Origin: an uncultured Alcanivorax sp.
Lineage (GTDB): Bacteria; Pseudomonadota; Gammaproteobacteria; Pseudomonadales; Alcanivoracaceae
DNA: 64,000 bases
Assembly: GCF_947258575.1 (NCBI RefSeq)
Contig: NZ_CAMYIV010000010.1
Location: 1-64,000 of the forward strand
Reading direction: 5' to 3'
In this document: in pieces, positions 44,901-52,781 of the stretch
Position numbering within the stretch: position 1 is the first letter of the stretch
Layout of the letters: every line of letters starts with the position of its first letter
The notes under the pieces: model-generated
Database searches by the model: none
Told to the model about the DNA's origin: nothing
Seen by the model: the letters and a program-made list of their open reading frames with translations, nothing else
Translations under genes and position numbers: made by a program

Positions 44901-46042
44901 CCGTGCGCACGAAAGCCGTGGAGCGCGGCCTGATCGCCCCGGACGCGCAACTCTCCGAGCAGGAAATCCAGCAGTTCATCTTCCACGCCGGCTTCTCCAC
45001 CGCCGCCGCTGTCACCCAGATTTCCGGCCGTGGCGTGGGCATGGACGTGGTGGCAAGCGAGATCAAGCAGATGGGCGGCTCGGTGACCATCGATTCGCAC
45101 AAGGGGCAGGGCACCCGTTTCATCATCCGTCTGCCGTTCACCCTGGCCATGAACCGGGCCCTGATGGTGAAGGCGGCGGAAGATACCTACGCCATCCCGC
45201 TTAACCAGATCGAAGGTATCGTGCGTATCAGCCCCTTCGAGCTGCAGCACTATTTCGAGGAAGACAACCCGGTCTACACCTATGTGGGCCAGGACTACGA
45301 ACTGCAATACCTGGGCAATTTCGTCCATGGCACCCGCAGCCCGCACCTGGAAAGCCACACCACTCCCATGCCGGTACTGCTGATCCGCAGCACCGAACAC
45401 ACCGTGGCCATTGTGGTGGACAACCTGGTGGGTTCCCGGGAAGTGGTAGTGAAATCGGTAGGTCCGCAGCTGGCATCGGTGGCCGGCATCAGCGGCGCCA
45501 CCATCCTCGGGGATGGCTCCGTGGTGATCATTCTCGATATCCACTCGCTGATCCGTGCCGCCCACGTGCAGGTGCCGGCCATGGGTGTCGCAGACATTCC
45601 TGTACTGCCCCAGGAACCAGTACCGGAAGACGAAGAGATCGACACCAAGCGCGACACGCCGCTGGTCATGGTCACCGATGACTCGGTCACCGTGCGCAAG
45701 GTGACCACCCGCCTGCTGGAGCGCAATGGCTACGAAGTGGTCACCGCCAAGGACGGTATGGACGCCATCGCCAAGCTGGAAGATATCCGCCCGGATGTGA
45801 TGCTGCTGGATATCGAGATGCCACGTATGGACGGTTTTGAAGTGGCCACCCATGTGCGCCACGACAGCCGCCTGCAGGACGTGCCGATCATCATGATTAC
45901 CTCGCGCACCGGCGAAAAACACCGCGAACGGGCCTTCGATATCGGCGTGAACTGTTACATGGGCAAGCCGTTCCAGGAGAACGAACTGCTCTCCACCATT
46001 CGTGAACTGCTGGGCGAGTTGCAGGAAACGGGTAACGAATGA
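38960..46042 (+). CDS. chpA: Hybrid histidine kinase ChpA of the Pil-Chp system
   Basis: A 2360-aa CheA-type kinase controlling type IV pili. Five histidine phosphotransfer domains keep the HTLKG motif: His721, His990, His1290, His1462 and His1633. Two further modules are degenerate, one near residues 40-70 (AHLHQVYGTLQM) and one near 1105-1140 in which the histidine region reads LSSSATT. Acidic, low-complexity linkers separate the domains. After them come the CheA dimerisation region, the ATPase domain (LRNAVDHGIE, SDDGKGID, GRGVGMDVV), a CheW domain and a C-terminal receiver with phospho-acceptor Asp2284 (VMLLDIEMPRMDG). The start at 38960 has AGGAGA ahead. It overlaps chpB by ATGA. Confidence 0.96.
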   Translation: MSDRHDYLALDWVRGEIQETLNQAQQALEAFVDTPDDATRMRFCQAHLHQVYGTLQMVEFYGAALLAEEMEKLAQALLEGRVGNVADGQETLMRAILQLPPYLDRVASNRRDLPVVLLPLLNDLRAARGEPLLSETALFKPDLTDATGHGQIPEDLLHDPRFIQLAKKIRQMFQIALLGVLRNDNMGENLGYMAKVFTKLEQITGDAPRAPLWSISNALVEGLSEDAIVLGTSVKLMLGHVDRNLRELVSDGADSLNRPAPTELIKNLLYYVAKAEVDSPRIRDVKARFRLDDALPSDDLVNAERARMSGPDAEAMNSVVKALSEEITTVKDALEAFVHSGENDASKLQPQTVTLKQVADTVAVLGLGQPRTLVEEQLHAVEDIVAGKRPAERDTLMDIAGALLYVEATLAGISGGDRRSKSYAGDQSDMPGHVGQAMDAVLRECRAGLEEAKDGIVEFIASQWNPEHLGPVPERLNAVRGGLEVIQLSKPAVILRQCVLFIQEKLLDADQPKPDWRSMDTLADAITSVEYYLERLSDDPETTDDILQLARASVDALGYPLDQGSDFGDDQFDVERIELDAEARTDSHTVDEPDSLHAQPDADDSTDGDDLHEDFSLEEAFDDSTDAPQDNADEDDRTLEITGLAPTEQEAQSASQEPDAEPQPVAESPSDDDDDLIDDEIIEIFQEEIGEVLDALDQYFPRWAANTSDEESLVEFRRAFHTLKGSGRMVGASTVGELGWSVENMLNRVIDRSIEPTAVLIALVQEVRNRVPALVDAFTLRQPDPFDVQPLADAADTLAAGGQIDQVPTITGTESSSADNHSDVAAPGDDTQSDDTLEITLPADSDAFAESRTDNDDSLSVEDLAAFNDASDDSDAHLAWEDSDDVDDGVIEFSLPDEEAPEPASETASADSENESADNGIDSLADIPDMSDGDDATADADSDEGPDPVLLEIFASEARRNLALIDEWLDTVDPDLSEHTLDDSVHRALHTLKGSARMAEIEAVAEVAEPAEKLVRDLISSNRRITTQQAGLLRQAHRLVLNNLDQLAQPHLPGADALIAALQQHRDGLAEQNDAGPDPHILSVFLSEGMDLIVDAEQLLDQWAQHPEQTEELVKLRDELQLLSSSATTAGLNEIHALAAALAACYSAVESGRLACSEQMLSLAGEGQDALVNMMDCLAAGQTVRPELGLVDSLHELAENSGPDDDGPGGSSPHWDDAFSDSSTDSPDADSAPDTNSWASNGEYQAHMDPELVSLFLEEAEEILESASHTLDQWEQGDAGNVDGLQRDLHTLKGGARMAAVAPVGDLAHELENLYEAYNAGQQQTEPALFVLLHRCHDRLADMIDALRGGRTPDDAPELVSAIQAFLRGDRTPDTSASLDSEPQAHEAASDFAEDTGSPAPVAVEDAPATPAPPQPERDPELVEIFLEEADEILESAGSSLEQWIGEQDNLIELQSLQRDLHTLKGGARMAEVSELGDLGHELETLYEGLAQSRLAIEPTLFDLLHRCHDQLAEMVEALKAGRPLPQGDTLIQAIHGYVADPAGFSLPAVASAAPAPAEASPTTPTNREEPTATSEQPDEDYSDWESDSDPEILEIFLEESDELAEIIDACLTSWKDHPESTDFTDDLKRALHTLKGGARLAGLKPLGDISHDFETYLLQLERRREAPTQEDFQPMINWYDQIVRGMESVARSARRQPVTAPQESGTAMAPAAEKPQPQQPKQDDRRQRQNQAQPQEMVRVGADVLEALVNLAGETSINRGRVEQGISEFTFNVEEMGNTVQRLYEQLRRLDSETEAQIMSNYQQGVERGEIDEDFDPLEMDQYSELHQITKQLSESASDLLDLKNTLLDRTKDTETLLLQQSRINTELQEKLMRTRMVPFSRLVPRLRRIVRQISGEVDKRVEFDVLNPEGELDRSLMERVVAPLEHMLRNAVDHGIETREGRQSAGKNDSGRINLELGREGGEVVITLSDDGKGIDTDAVRTKAVERGLIAPDAQLSEQEIQQFIFHAGFSTAAAVTQISGRGVGMDVVASEIKQMGGSVTIDSHKGQGTRFIIRLPFTLAMNRALMVKAAEDTYAIPLNQIEGIVRISPFELQHYFEEDNPVYTYVGQDYELQYLGNFVHGTRSPHLESHTTPMPVLLIRSTEHTVAIVVDNLVGSREVVVKSVGPQLASVAGISGATILGDGSVVIILDIHSLIRAAHVQVPAMGVADIPVLPQEPVPEDEEIDTKRDTPLVMVTDDSVTVRKVTTRLLERNGYEVVTAKDGMDAIAKLEDIRPDVMLLDIEMPRMDGFEVATHVRHDSRLQDVPIIMITSRTGEKHRERAFDIGVNCYMGKPFQENELLSTIRELLGELQETGNE

Positions 46043-47064
46043 CCGCACCGGGCCGGGTCGGCGTGATCGCCGACAGCACATTGCAGGGCCACCTGCTGTC
46101 CAGCGCAGTGAAGAGTCAGGGCTACCAGGTGGTCGTCAACACCGACCCGGAAGCCCTGGAAAAACGCTGGCTGGAAGATGGTGCTCTGGATCTGTGGGTG
46201 GTAGACCTGTCCAGCGAGGATCGCTGGCAGGCTTTTCTGGATAACCTGCTGGAAGACGCCGCCGCCCCTATTTTGTTCTGTGATGGTCAGGCCCCGGCGC
46301 GTACCGATGCCCGTTACCCGAAATGGGAGCGACGGCTGGTGACCAAGCTGGTGGATTACATCGGCAAGCCGGCCGTAGAAGAGCGGCTGGAAGTGATTCC
46401 CCAGCGCCCGCCACAGGTAAAAATCCCCACCCCGCGGGAATTCGAAACCATTCGCCCCGGCGACCGCCCCGAACGGGTCTGGGTACTGGGGGCCAGCCTG
46501 GGCGGTCCGGCAGCGGTAAAACTGTTTCTCGACTGCCTGCCGGCCAATCTGCCGGTGGCCTTTGTACTGGCACAGCATATCGATGACAGTTTCCTGGACA
46601 CCCTGTGCGGCGTGCTGGGTCGTGACAACAACATTCATTGCAGGGTGGGTGTCGACGGTAGCGCCCTGCGTCATGGTGAACTGGCCATCGCGCCGGTGGA
46701 ATACGCGGTGAAATTTCGCCACGACGGTCGTATCCAGTCCACCGGCCAGCCCTGGGAAGGGCCCTATGCACCGTCCATTGATCAGGTGATACAACATGTG
46801 GGCGAGGGCTTCGGCAACGCCTGCGGCGCTATCCTGTTTTCCGGCATGGGCAATGACGGCGCCATCGCCGCCCCCCGGCTGGCGGCCAGTGGCTGCCCCG
46901 TGTGGGCACAGAGCGCCGATACCTGCGCCGTCAGCAGCCAGCCCGATTCTACCCGTGAGACGGGCTGCGTCAGTTACAGCGGCTCTCCGGAACAGCTTGC
47001 ACGACAGCTGGTGGAACGGTTAAGAAGAGAATTAAAAGCAGAAGTAAAGAAGCCGGGTGCCTGA
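46039..47064 (+). CDS. chpB: CheB-type methylesterase ChpB
   Basis: A 341-aa protein-glutamate methylesterase that reverses PilK methylation of PilJ. The C-terminal catalytic domain has the triad Ser153 (LGASLGGPA), His180 (LAQHIDDSF) and Asp273 (FSGMGNDGA). The N-terminal 110 residues resemble a receiver fold (VIADSTLQGHLL ... DLWVVDLSS) but lack the full acidic pocket. ATGA overlap with chpA gives coupled translation. Confidence 0.94.
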   Translation: MTAPGRVGVIADSTLQGHLLSSAVKSQGYQVVVNTDPEALEKRWLEDGALDLWVVDLSSEDRWQAFLDNLLEDAAAPILFCDGQAPARTDARYPKWERRLVTKLVDYIGKPAVEERLEVIPQRPPQVKIPTPREFETIRPGDRPERVWVLGASLGGPAAVKLFLDCLPANLPVAFVLAQHIDDSFLDTLCGVLGRDNNIHCRVGVDGSALRHGELAIAPVEYAVKFRHDGRIQSTGQPWEGPYAPSIDQVIQHVGEGFGNACGAILFSGMGNDGAIAAPRLAASGCPVWAQSADTCAVSSQPDSTRETGCVSYSGSPEQLARQLVERLRRELKAEVKKPGA

Positions 47065-47106
47065 CACGGGTTACTGCATACTCCGGCTTACACTTTGAGG
47101 TTTACT

Positions 47107-47562
47107 ATGAGCAGCTTGCCATCCGACATCTCCAGCCTGCTGATCCCCATGCAGGGGCGCCCCTGGCTGATCCCCAACATCGTGGTCGCCGAAATCATCC
47201 CCCTGCGCCAACCGGACCGACCCGGTCATGGCCCTGAATGGCTGCTGGGCTGGCTGAGCTGGCGGGACCAGAATATTCCGCTGCTGTCCTTTGAGAAGCT
47301 CAACGAGTCCGGGCAGATCACCATTGGCCAGGATGCCCGCATCGCGGTACTCAATACCGTGGCTGGAAAAAGCACTTTCTATGCCGTGATCGTGCAGGGG
47401 ATCCCGCGGATGATGAAAGTGGCCAAGAACGATCCGGTGGAAGAACCGGTGGACACCGGCCCGGCGGAAACCATGTACATCCAGGTGGGTGGCGACCTGG
47501 CGGTAATTCCCGATCTGGATGCCATTGAAGGCGCCGTGGCAGGACTACGGGACGGCGCATGA
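47107..47562 (+). CDS. chpC: CheW-like protein ChpC
   Basis: A 151-aa single CheW domain, in pseudomonads a second adaptor that couples extra receptors to ChpA. Conserved segments include LIPMQGRPWLIPNIVVAEII, WLSWRDQNIPLLSFEKL and the late VIPDLDAIE. The start at 47107 follows GAGG with suitable spacing; a TTG at 47095 is less likely. It overlaps the next gene by ATGA. Confidence 0.88.
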   Translation: MSSLPSDISSLLIPMQGRPWLIPNIVVAEIIPLRQPDRPGHGPEWLLGWLSWRDQNIPLLSFEKLNESGQITIGQDARIAVLNTVAGKSTFYAVIVQGIPRMMKVAKNDPVEEPVDTGPAETMYIQVGGDLAVIPDLDAIEGAVAGLRDGA

Positions 47563-48554
47563 TCGACCGGGAACGGCTGGCCGCTCTGGCAGCAGAACAC
47601 CCTGCCCGCGCCGGGGTGTATCGCAATCGTTTCCCTACCCCCCGTCATGGCCTGGGTGCCTTCCTGCGCTGGCAATGGGACACCCGTGGCCAGTTTCCGC
47701 GCCATCAGCCTTTCCCGCTGCAGCAGCCGGACCCGCAGCGCCTGGCTAACCCGGGACCGCAACCGCAATTGACCTGGATCGGCCATTCCACCTTCCTGTT
47801 TCAGCACCGCGGCTGGAACCTGATTACCGATCCGGTCTTTTCCGAGCGCTGTTCGCCGCTGTCCTTTGCCGGCCCGAAACGGGCGGTACCGCCCGCTCTT
47901 ACCGTCGATGACCTGCCGCCGATCAATGCCGTGCTGGTCTCCCACAACCACTACGACCATCTGGATCGAGCGTCGGTGAAACAGCTCCAAGCCCGCTTTG
48001 GTCGCGAGATACTCTGGTTCGTTCCCACCGGCGTGGCTTCCTGGCTACGTAATCTGGGCGTGGAGCGCATTATTGAACTGGGCTGGTGGCAAAGCGAATA
48101 CCACGGCCAGGTGGAAGCCTTCTGCCTGCCCGCCCAGCATTTCAGTGGCCGTGGCCCCGGCGACCATAACCAGACGCTGTGGTGTAGCTGGCGACTGAAC
48201 TTCCCGGATTTCAGTCTCTATTTCGCCGGCGATACCGGTTATGCCCCGCTTTTTACTGAAATTGGCGACATTTTCGGCCCCGTGGACCTGGCCTTGTTAC
48301 CCATCGGCGCCTATGAACCCCGCTGGTTTATGTCCCCGGTTCACATAAACCCGGCAGAAGCGGTTACAATTCACCAGGACATTCGCGCCCGCCAGTCGGT
48401 CGCCATGCACTGGGGCACCTTTGTGCTCACCGACGAGCCCATGGACGCGCCACCCCGGGCTCTGGCCCAGGCGTTGCAAGAACAACAGATCGATTCCAAG
48501 ACATTTCGGGTCCCGCAGCATGGCGAGACCCTGACAATTGAATTGCCATCATGA
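47559..48554 (+). CDS. Metallo-beta-lactamase-fold hydrolase (NAPE-PLD-like)
   Basis: A 331-aa MBL-fold enzyme with the metal-binding HxHxDH motif VSHNHYDHLD and later metal ligands around LPAQHFSGRG, AGDTGYAP and MHWGTF. The arrangement PRHGLGAFLRWQWDT...WIGHSTFLFQ matches bacterial homologues of N-acyl phosphatidylethanolamine phospholipase D. It overlaps both chpC and the following acyltransferase gene by ATGA, so it is part of the extended Pil-Chp transcript. A role in membrane lipid remodelling is inferred from the neighbour. Confidence 0.88.
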   Translation: MIDRERLAALAAEHPARAGVYRNRFPTPRHGLGAFLRWQWDTRGQFPRHQPFPLQQPDPQRLANPGPQPQLTWIGHSTFLFQHRGWNLITDPVFSERCSPLSFAGPKRAVPPALTVDDLPPINAVLVSHNHYDHLDRASVKQLQARFGREILWFVPTGVASWLRNLGVERIIELGWWQSEYHGQVEAFCLPAQHFSGRGPGDHNQTLWCSWRLNFPDFSLYFAGDTGYAPLFTEIGDIFGPVDLALLPIGAYEPRWFMSPVHINPAEAVTIHQDIRARQSVAMHWGTFVLTDEPMDAPPRALAQALQEQQIDSKTFRVPQHGETLTIELPS

Positions 48555-49549
48555 GTAAACCATATCAAGGCCGCCGCCTGTGGTTGGTGGTCCGTCTGCT
48601 TGCCTGGCTTCCACTGCCGCTAGTCACCGCCTTCGGGGCGTTTTTTGCCACCCTGATCACGCTGGTGCCACTGCGCTATGCCAGTGCCTACCGGGTGGTG
48701 CTGATCAATCTGCTGGCCACCCACCCGGCCATGAGCCTGGCGGACGCCAAACGTATCGGCCGCCAGAGCATGGCCGAACTGGGCCGGACCCTCACCGAAT
48801 TCAGCCATGTCTGGCATCGCCCGGTGGAACAAACCCTGGCCCGGATCACCCATATCCACGGCGAGCAAGCCTTTCTGGATGCCTGCGCCTGCGAGCGACC
48901 GGTACTCATGCTGTCCTTACACCAGGGTAGCTGGGAAATCAGTAACCTCTATGTGGGCGACAAGGGCGACCGCGACAAGACCCTGATCATGTACCAGCCC
49001 CATCCGGCCACCCTGATGGATGCCATGGTCAAGGCAGCCCGGGAGCGCACCGGCTCGGTACTGATTCCCACCAACAGCCAGGGGGTCAAAAAGGCGCTGG
49101 CGGCCATGAAAGCCGGCGGCACCCTGGGCATTCTTTCCGACCACAACCCGGGTAACCGCAGCAATCCCTGCGTGCCTTTTTTCGGCTACGATGTGCCCAC
49201 CCCGGCACTGATCGACAAGCTGGTGCAGCGCTACCGCCCCCATGTGTTCATCGTATCCTGCATCCGTGGCCAGGGCGGCGTGAAAGACATCCATCTCCAC
49301 TTCGATCCAGCCCCGGAGATCGAACAGGCCAGCGACTGCACCGAGATTCTCACCGCCATGAACACCGGCCTGCAGCACTGTATCGACCGCAACCTGGCCC
49401 AGTATCAGTGGACCTACAAACGCTTCAAATGGGGCCCCAAGGGGCGGCGGCGCTGGTATCGGCAATCCCGCGACCTGCTGGCGCGGATCGCCCAGGGCGA
49501 AGACCGTAAAACCCTGGGCCTGCACCCGGACACTGACCCGGATCAGTGA
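48551..49549 (+). CDS. Lysophospholipid/lipid A acyltransferase (HtrB-LpxL family)
   Basis: A 332-aa inner-membrane acyltransferase with one N-terminal transmembrane helix (about 17-40). The catalytic H(x)4(D/E)-type motif is HQGSWEIS, followed by the long family-specific NSQGVKKALAAMKAGGTLGI and SDHNPGNRSNPCVPFFGYD. It transfers a secondary acyl chain to lipid A or a related lipid. It overlaps the upstream gene by ATGA and closes the chp operon. Confidence 0.9.
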   Translation: MSKPYQGRRLWLVVRLLAWLPLPLVTAFGAFFATLITLVPLRYASAYRVVLINLLATHPAMSLADAKRIGRQSMAELGRTLTEFSHVWHRPVEQTLARITHIHGEQAFLDACACERPVLMLSLHQGSWEISNLYVGDKGDRDKTLIMYQPHPATLMDAMVKAARERTGSVLIPTNSQGVKKALAAMKAGGTLGILSDHNPGNRSNPCVPFFGYDVPTPALIDKLVQRYRPHVFIVSCIRGQGGVKDIHLHFDPAPEIEQASDCTEILTAMNTGLQHCIDRNLAQYQWTYKRFKWGPKGRRRWYRQSRDLLARIAQGEDRKTLGLHPDTDPDQ

Positions 49550-49612
49550 ATACCCGTTAAGCCCTGGTTATTCTTTATCCGGGATACTTCGGTTAATGAG
49601 CGGGAGCGCACC

Positions 49613-50161
49613 ATGACTACAAGACCGGCAAGCTGGCACGCATTACACAAAGGGCTTCACTGGCTGGTGGTCTTGTTGCTGGTGATGGTCTGGGGCGCCG
49701 TGGAACTCCATGAGTTCTACGAAAAGAGTGACCCCATGCGCGAATGGTGGAAAATGCTGCATTTTTCACTGGGGCTCACCACGCTGGTTATCATCCTGAT
49801 CCGGCTTTATGGCCGCGCCCTGTACCCACGCCCGACACCCATTGGCGCCGCCTGGCAGCATCAGTTATCCCGTCTTGTTCATGGACTGCTGTATGGGGTG
49901 CTTCTCGCCATGCCCCTCAGCGGCTTTGCCATGCGCCAGTTTGCCGGCAAGACCATAGAGATCTTTGGCATTGTCAGCATGCCCCAACTGGCGGCGATCA
50001 ATACCGACCTGGCCAAGCAAATCGCCTTCATTCACAAGGAGGTGCTGTGGACCACGCTGCTGACCCTGATCGCCATCCATGTGGCAGGCGCCCTGTGGCA
50101 CCATTTCATCGACAGGGACGCCACCCTGAAACGCATGCTCCCCGGCAAACACAACCACTGA
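49613..50161 (+). CDS. Cytochrome b561 family protein (second copy)
   Basis: A 182-aa four-helix dihaem membrane cytochrome of the CybB type. Haem histidines are in helix 1 (LHKGLHWLVV), helix 2 (MLHFSLGLTT), helix 3-4 (FIHKEVLWTT, AIHVAGALWHHFIDRD). It is a diverged paralogue of the 29863 gene but without a YceI neighbour. It sits between the acyltransferase and slyD, probably with its own promoter. Confidence 0.9.
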   Translation: MTTRPASWHALHKGLHWLVVLLLVMVWGAVELHEFYEKSDPMREWWKMLHFSLGLTTLVIILIRLYGRALYPRPTPIGAAWQHQLSRLVHGLLYGVLLAMPLSGFAMRQFAGKTIEIFGIVSMPQLAAINTDLAKQIAFIHKEVLWTTLLTLIAIHVAGALWHHFIDRDATLKRMLPGKHNH

Positions 50162-50232
50162 GATAATTGCCCGGCGGCGATGAAGGCGCCACAATTGCCC
50201 ACCATCCCGATCGCCTGACAACCGGAGCCTGC

Positions 50233-50721
50233 ATGACCATCGAAAACGACAAGGTCGTTACCCTGCATTACAGCCTGTTCAACGCCGACGACGGCAGCGA
50301 AATTGAAAACTCCCGGGAAACCGGCGAGCCCATGGCGTACCTGCACGGCTACAACAACATCATCAAGGGCCTGGAAGCCGCCCTTACCGGCAAGGCCGTC
50401 GGTGACGAGGTGGACGTGACCGTGAGCCCGGCAGACGCCTACGGCGAATACGACAACACCCTGTTCCAGCGCATCTCCCGCAAGTACCTGAAACACGCCG
50501 GCAAGCTGGCCCCCGGCAAGGTCGTCACCGTCTCCACCGACGAAGGCCCGCGCATGCTCACCGTGCTCAAGGTAGGCCTGAAAACCGTGGACGTGGACGC
50601 CAACCACCCCCTGGCTGGAAAATCCCTGCGTTTTGTAGTGGAAATTACGGATATTCGTGATGCCAGCGAAGAAGAAAAAGCGCACAAGCACGCCCACGGC
50701 GTTGGCGGGCATCAGCACTGA
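50233..50721 (+). CDS. slyD: FKBP-type peptidyl-prolyl isomerase SlyD
   Basis: A 162-aa cis-trans prolyl isomerase and chaperone. The FKBP domain starts MTIENDKVVTLHYSLFN and is interrupted by the IF (insert-in-flap) domain; GYNNIIKGLEAALTGKAVGD and GEYDNTLFQ are typical. The His-rich end KAHKHAHGVGGHQH resembles the nickel-binding tail of E. coli SlyD but is shorter. The start at 50233 is chosen by family N-terminus. Confidence 0.93.
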   Translation: MTIENDKVVTLHYSLFNADDGSEIENSRETGEPMAYLHGYNNIIKGLEAALTGKAVGDEVDVTVSPADAYGEYDNTLFQRISRKYLKHAGKLAPGKVVTVSTDEGPRMLTVLKVGLKTVDVDANHPLAGKSLRFVVEITDIRDASEEEKAHKHAHGVGGHQH

Positions 50722-50730
50722 TTCAGCGAC

Positions 50731-50870
50731 AAGCCGCAAGCTTCAAGCTGCAACGCGGGATGAACTTTCCCGCTTTGGCACGCTTACGCCCGCGCCTTTA
50801 CCGTTAATCGCGGGCAAGGCCATGCAAAACCATGGAACTGCAACCGCGTTGTAGCTTGAAGCTTGCAGCT
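50731..50870. repeat. Family A REP-like inverted repeat (copy 5)
   Basis: The left arm 50736-50760 (GCAAGCTTCAAGCTGCAACG and onward) and right arm 50845-50870 (CGCGTTGTAGCTTGAAGCTT and onward) are inverted, 14 bp after slyD. The remaining 92 bp to nfeD contain a probable promoter and no gene. Confidence 0.85.
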
Positions 50871-50962
50871 CCCTGATTTTCAGCCTTTTCCTACCGACTA
50901 ACCTGTCACCAACGTGCTATCTTAGTTGATCAAAATAATGCACACGCTACAGGGGCACAGGA

Positions 50963-51433
50963 ATGGATCTGCCAGAATACAGCTACTGGATTATCGCCGG
51001 GCTTGCCTTTGTGATCGCCGAATTTGCCGTCTCCGGACTGGTGGTGATCTTCTTCGGGATCGCCGCTTTGCTGGTAGGCAGCCTCAAGTTTCTCGGACTG
51101 CTGGATGACACCGCCTGGGAACTGACCCTGTTCGCTCTTACCAGCCTGTTATTGCTGGTATTTGTCCGTCGCGTGATCAACGACAAGCTGATGGGCAGTG
51201 AGCGGCCCCGCGGTGAGGGCGAGGCAGACAGTGCCGGCCTGGTCGGTGGTCGCGCCACCGTGGCAGACGCCTTCAGCAACGGCGTGGGCACCGTTTCCTA
51301 CCGGGGCGCCCGCTGGCAGGCACAGTGCGCCCAGCCCCTGCATCCCGGCGATATGGTTCGCATCACCCAGCACGACGGCCTCTGGCTCACCGTAGAGCCC
51401 TGGATGCCAGGGCCGCAGACGCCGGCGGAATGA
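50963..51433 (+). CDS. nfeD: NfeD family protein
   Basis: A 156-aa short-form NfeD protein with two or three N-terminal transmembrane helices (about 6-70) and a C-terminal OB-fold NfeDC domain (GLVGGRATVADAFSNGVGTV ... GDMVRITQHDG). NfeD proteins pair with SPFH membrane-microdomain proteins, encoded immediately downstream here. Confidence 0.93.
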   Translation: MDLPEYSYWIIAGLAFVIAEFAVSGLVVIFFGIAALLVGSLKFLGLLDDTAWELTLFALTSLLLLVFVRRVINDKLMGSERPRGEGEADSAGLVGGRATVADAFSNGVGTVSYRGARWQAQCAQPLHPGDMVRITQHDGLWLTVEPWMPGPQTPAE

Positions 51434-51491
51434 CGCCTATCGCCACCCCGTTTTCATCTCAACTCACAAGCAATAACAAGGAACTTTATCC

Positions 51492-52451
51492 ATGGCAGGT
51501 TTAATTATTTCCGCTCTCATCGCCCTCGGCGTTGTCATTCTGCTCTTCATGGTGATCCGCATCGTGCCGCAGCGGCAGGTGTATGTGGTGGAGCGGCTGG
51601 GCAAGTACCAGACATCCCTGGAAGCGGGCCTCCACTTCCTGATGCCCTTTATCGACCGGGTTGCCTACAAGCACTCCCAGAAGGAAATCGTCCGTGACGT
51701 GCCGCGCCAGAGCTGTATCACCAAGGACAACATCGAAGTCTCCATCGACGGCGTCATGTACCTGCAGGTAATCGATCCCAAGTCCGCCAGTTATGGTGTG
51801 GACGACTACGTGATGGCCGCCCAGCAACTAGCCCAGACCACCCTGCGTTCCGTGATCGGTAAAATCGATCTGGACAAGACCTTCGAGGAACGCGGCGAAA
51901 TCAATATGGAAGTGGTCAAGGCGGTGGATGAAGCCGCACAGCCCTGGGGCGTGAAAGTGCTGCGCTACGAAGTGGCCGACATCAACCTGCCCGTGTCCAT
52001 CAAGGACGCCATGGAGAAACAGGTTCGCGCCGAGCGTGAACGTCGCGCCGTGGTTGCCGAGTCCGAGGGTGAGCGCCAGGCCGCCATCAACCGTTCAGAG
52101 GGTGATCGCCAGGCCGCCATCAACCGCTCCGAAGGTGAGAAGCAGGAGATGATCAATATCTCCGAAGGTGAAAAAATGAAGCAGATCAACGAGGCGGAAG
52201 GTCGCGCCCGTCAGATCGAGCTGATCGCCACCGCCACCGCTGAAGGCCTGCGTCAGGTAGCCGGCGCCGTGAAAGAGGATGGTGGCGAAGAAGCCGTCAG
52301 CCTGCGCATCGCCGAGCAGTACGTATCCGCCTTCGAAAAAGTCGCCAAGGAATCCACCACCCTGCTGCTGCCTCAGGGCCTCAGCGACATCGGTGGCGCC
52401 GTGGCCGGCCTGCAGAAAGTCCTCAAGACCGTGGAAAAAACCCCGGCCTGA
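51492..52451 (+). CDS. SPFH/stomatin-family membrane protein (QmcA-like)
   Basis: A 319-aa membrane-anchored SPFH protein (QmcA/YbbK type) forming large cage-like assemblies with an NfeD partner. It has an N-terminal hydrophobic anchor (about 4-22), the SPFH core beginning RIVPQRQVYVVERLGKYQTS, and a coiled-coil region with repeated AAINRSEGDRQ-like units between about 180 and 240. A conserved C-terminal part follows. A GGAAC Shine-Dalgarno leads the ATG. Confidence 0.94.
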   Translation: MAGLIISALIALGVVILLFMVIRIVPQRQVYVVERLGKYQTSLEAGLHFLMPFIDRVAYKHSQKEIVRDVPRQSCITKDNIEVSIDGVMYLQVIDPKSASYGVDDYVMAAQQLAQTTLRSVIGKIDLDKTFEERGEINMEVVKAVDEAAQPWGVKVLRYEVADINLPVSIKDAMEKQVRAERERRAVVAESEGERQAAINRSEGDRQAAINRSEGEKQEMINISEGEKMKQINEAEGRARQIELIATATAEGLRQVAGAVKEDGGEEAVSLRIAEQYVSAFEKVAKESTTLLLPQGLSDIGGAVAGLQKVLKTVEKTPA

Positions 52452-52497
52452 TCCATCCATCTCCAGGAGCTTGCCAACCGCAAGCTCCGCCCTCTCT

Positions 52498-52711
52498 GTA
52501 GGAGCACCGCTTGAGGTGCGAACCGGAGCGACCGTTGCGGTAACGCTGCCAGGGCGCCCCCAAGACCAGGATCAAAAGCACTTCCACCACAGAGGGCACA
52601 GAGATCACTGAGGAAAAGACGGTTTTTTCTCTGTGTGCTCTGTGCCCTCTGTGGGTAGATCCGTCTTTTCAGGTATTTGGGGGATCGCGCCGCAGCGACG
52701 CACCTGCAACA
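52498..52711. repeat. Composite of family B and family C repeats
   Basis: CTGTAGGAGCACCGCTTGAG begins at 52496-52515 (family B type). A family C palindrome follows at 52584-52655 (CCACCACAGAGGGCACAGAG against the inverse at 52638-52655), and CGCCGCAGCGACGCACCTGC occurs near 52689. This is the same B-outside-C arrangement as at 12754 but more degraded. It fills the 330-bp gap between the SPFH and glyoxalase genes, in which no gene was found. Confidence 0.8.
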
Positions 52712-52781
52712 AGGCTTGCATTCCTTTCGCCCCATCCCAATATCCTGAACATCCCCAAGCCTCAAAGATTCAGGAGCCCCT

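Noticed and set aside
46039..46370. A functional receiver domain at the N-terminus of ChpB
   Set aside because: The region has a receiver-like outline but the acidic pocket and switch lysine are not complete, so phosphorylation control is unlikely.
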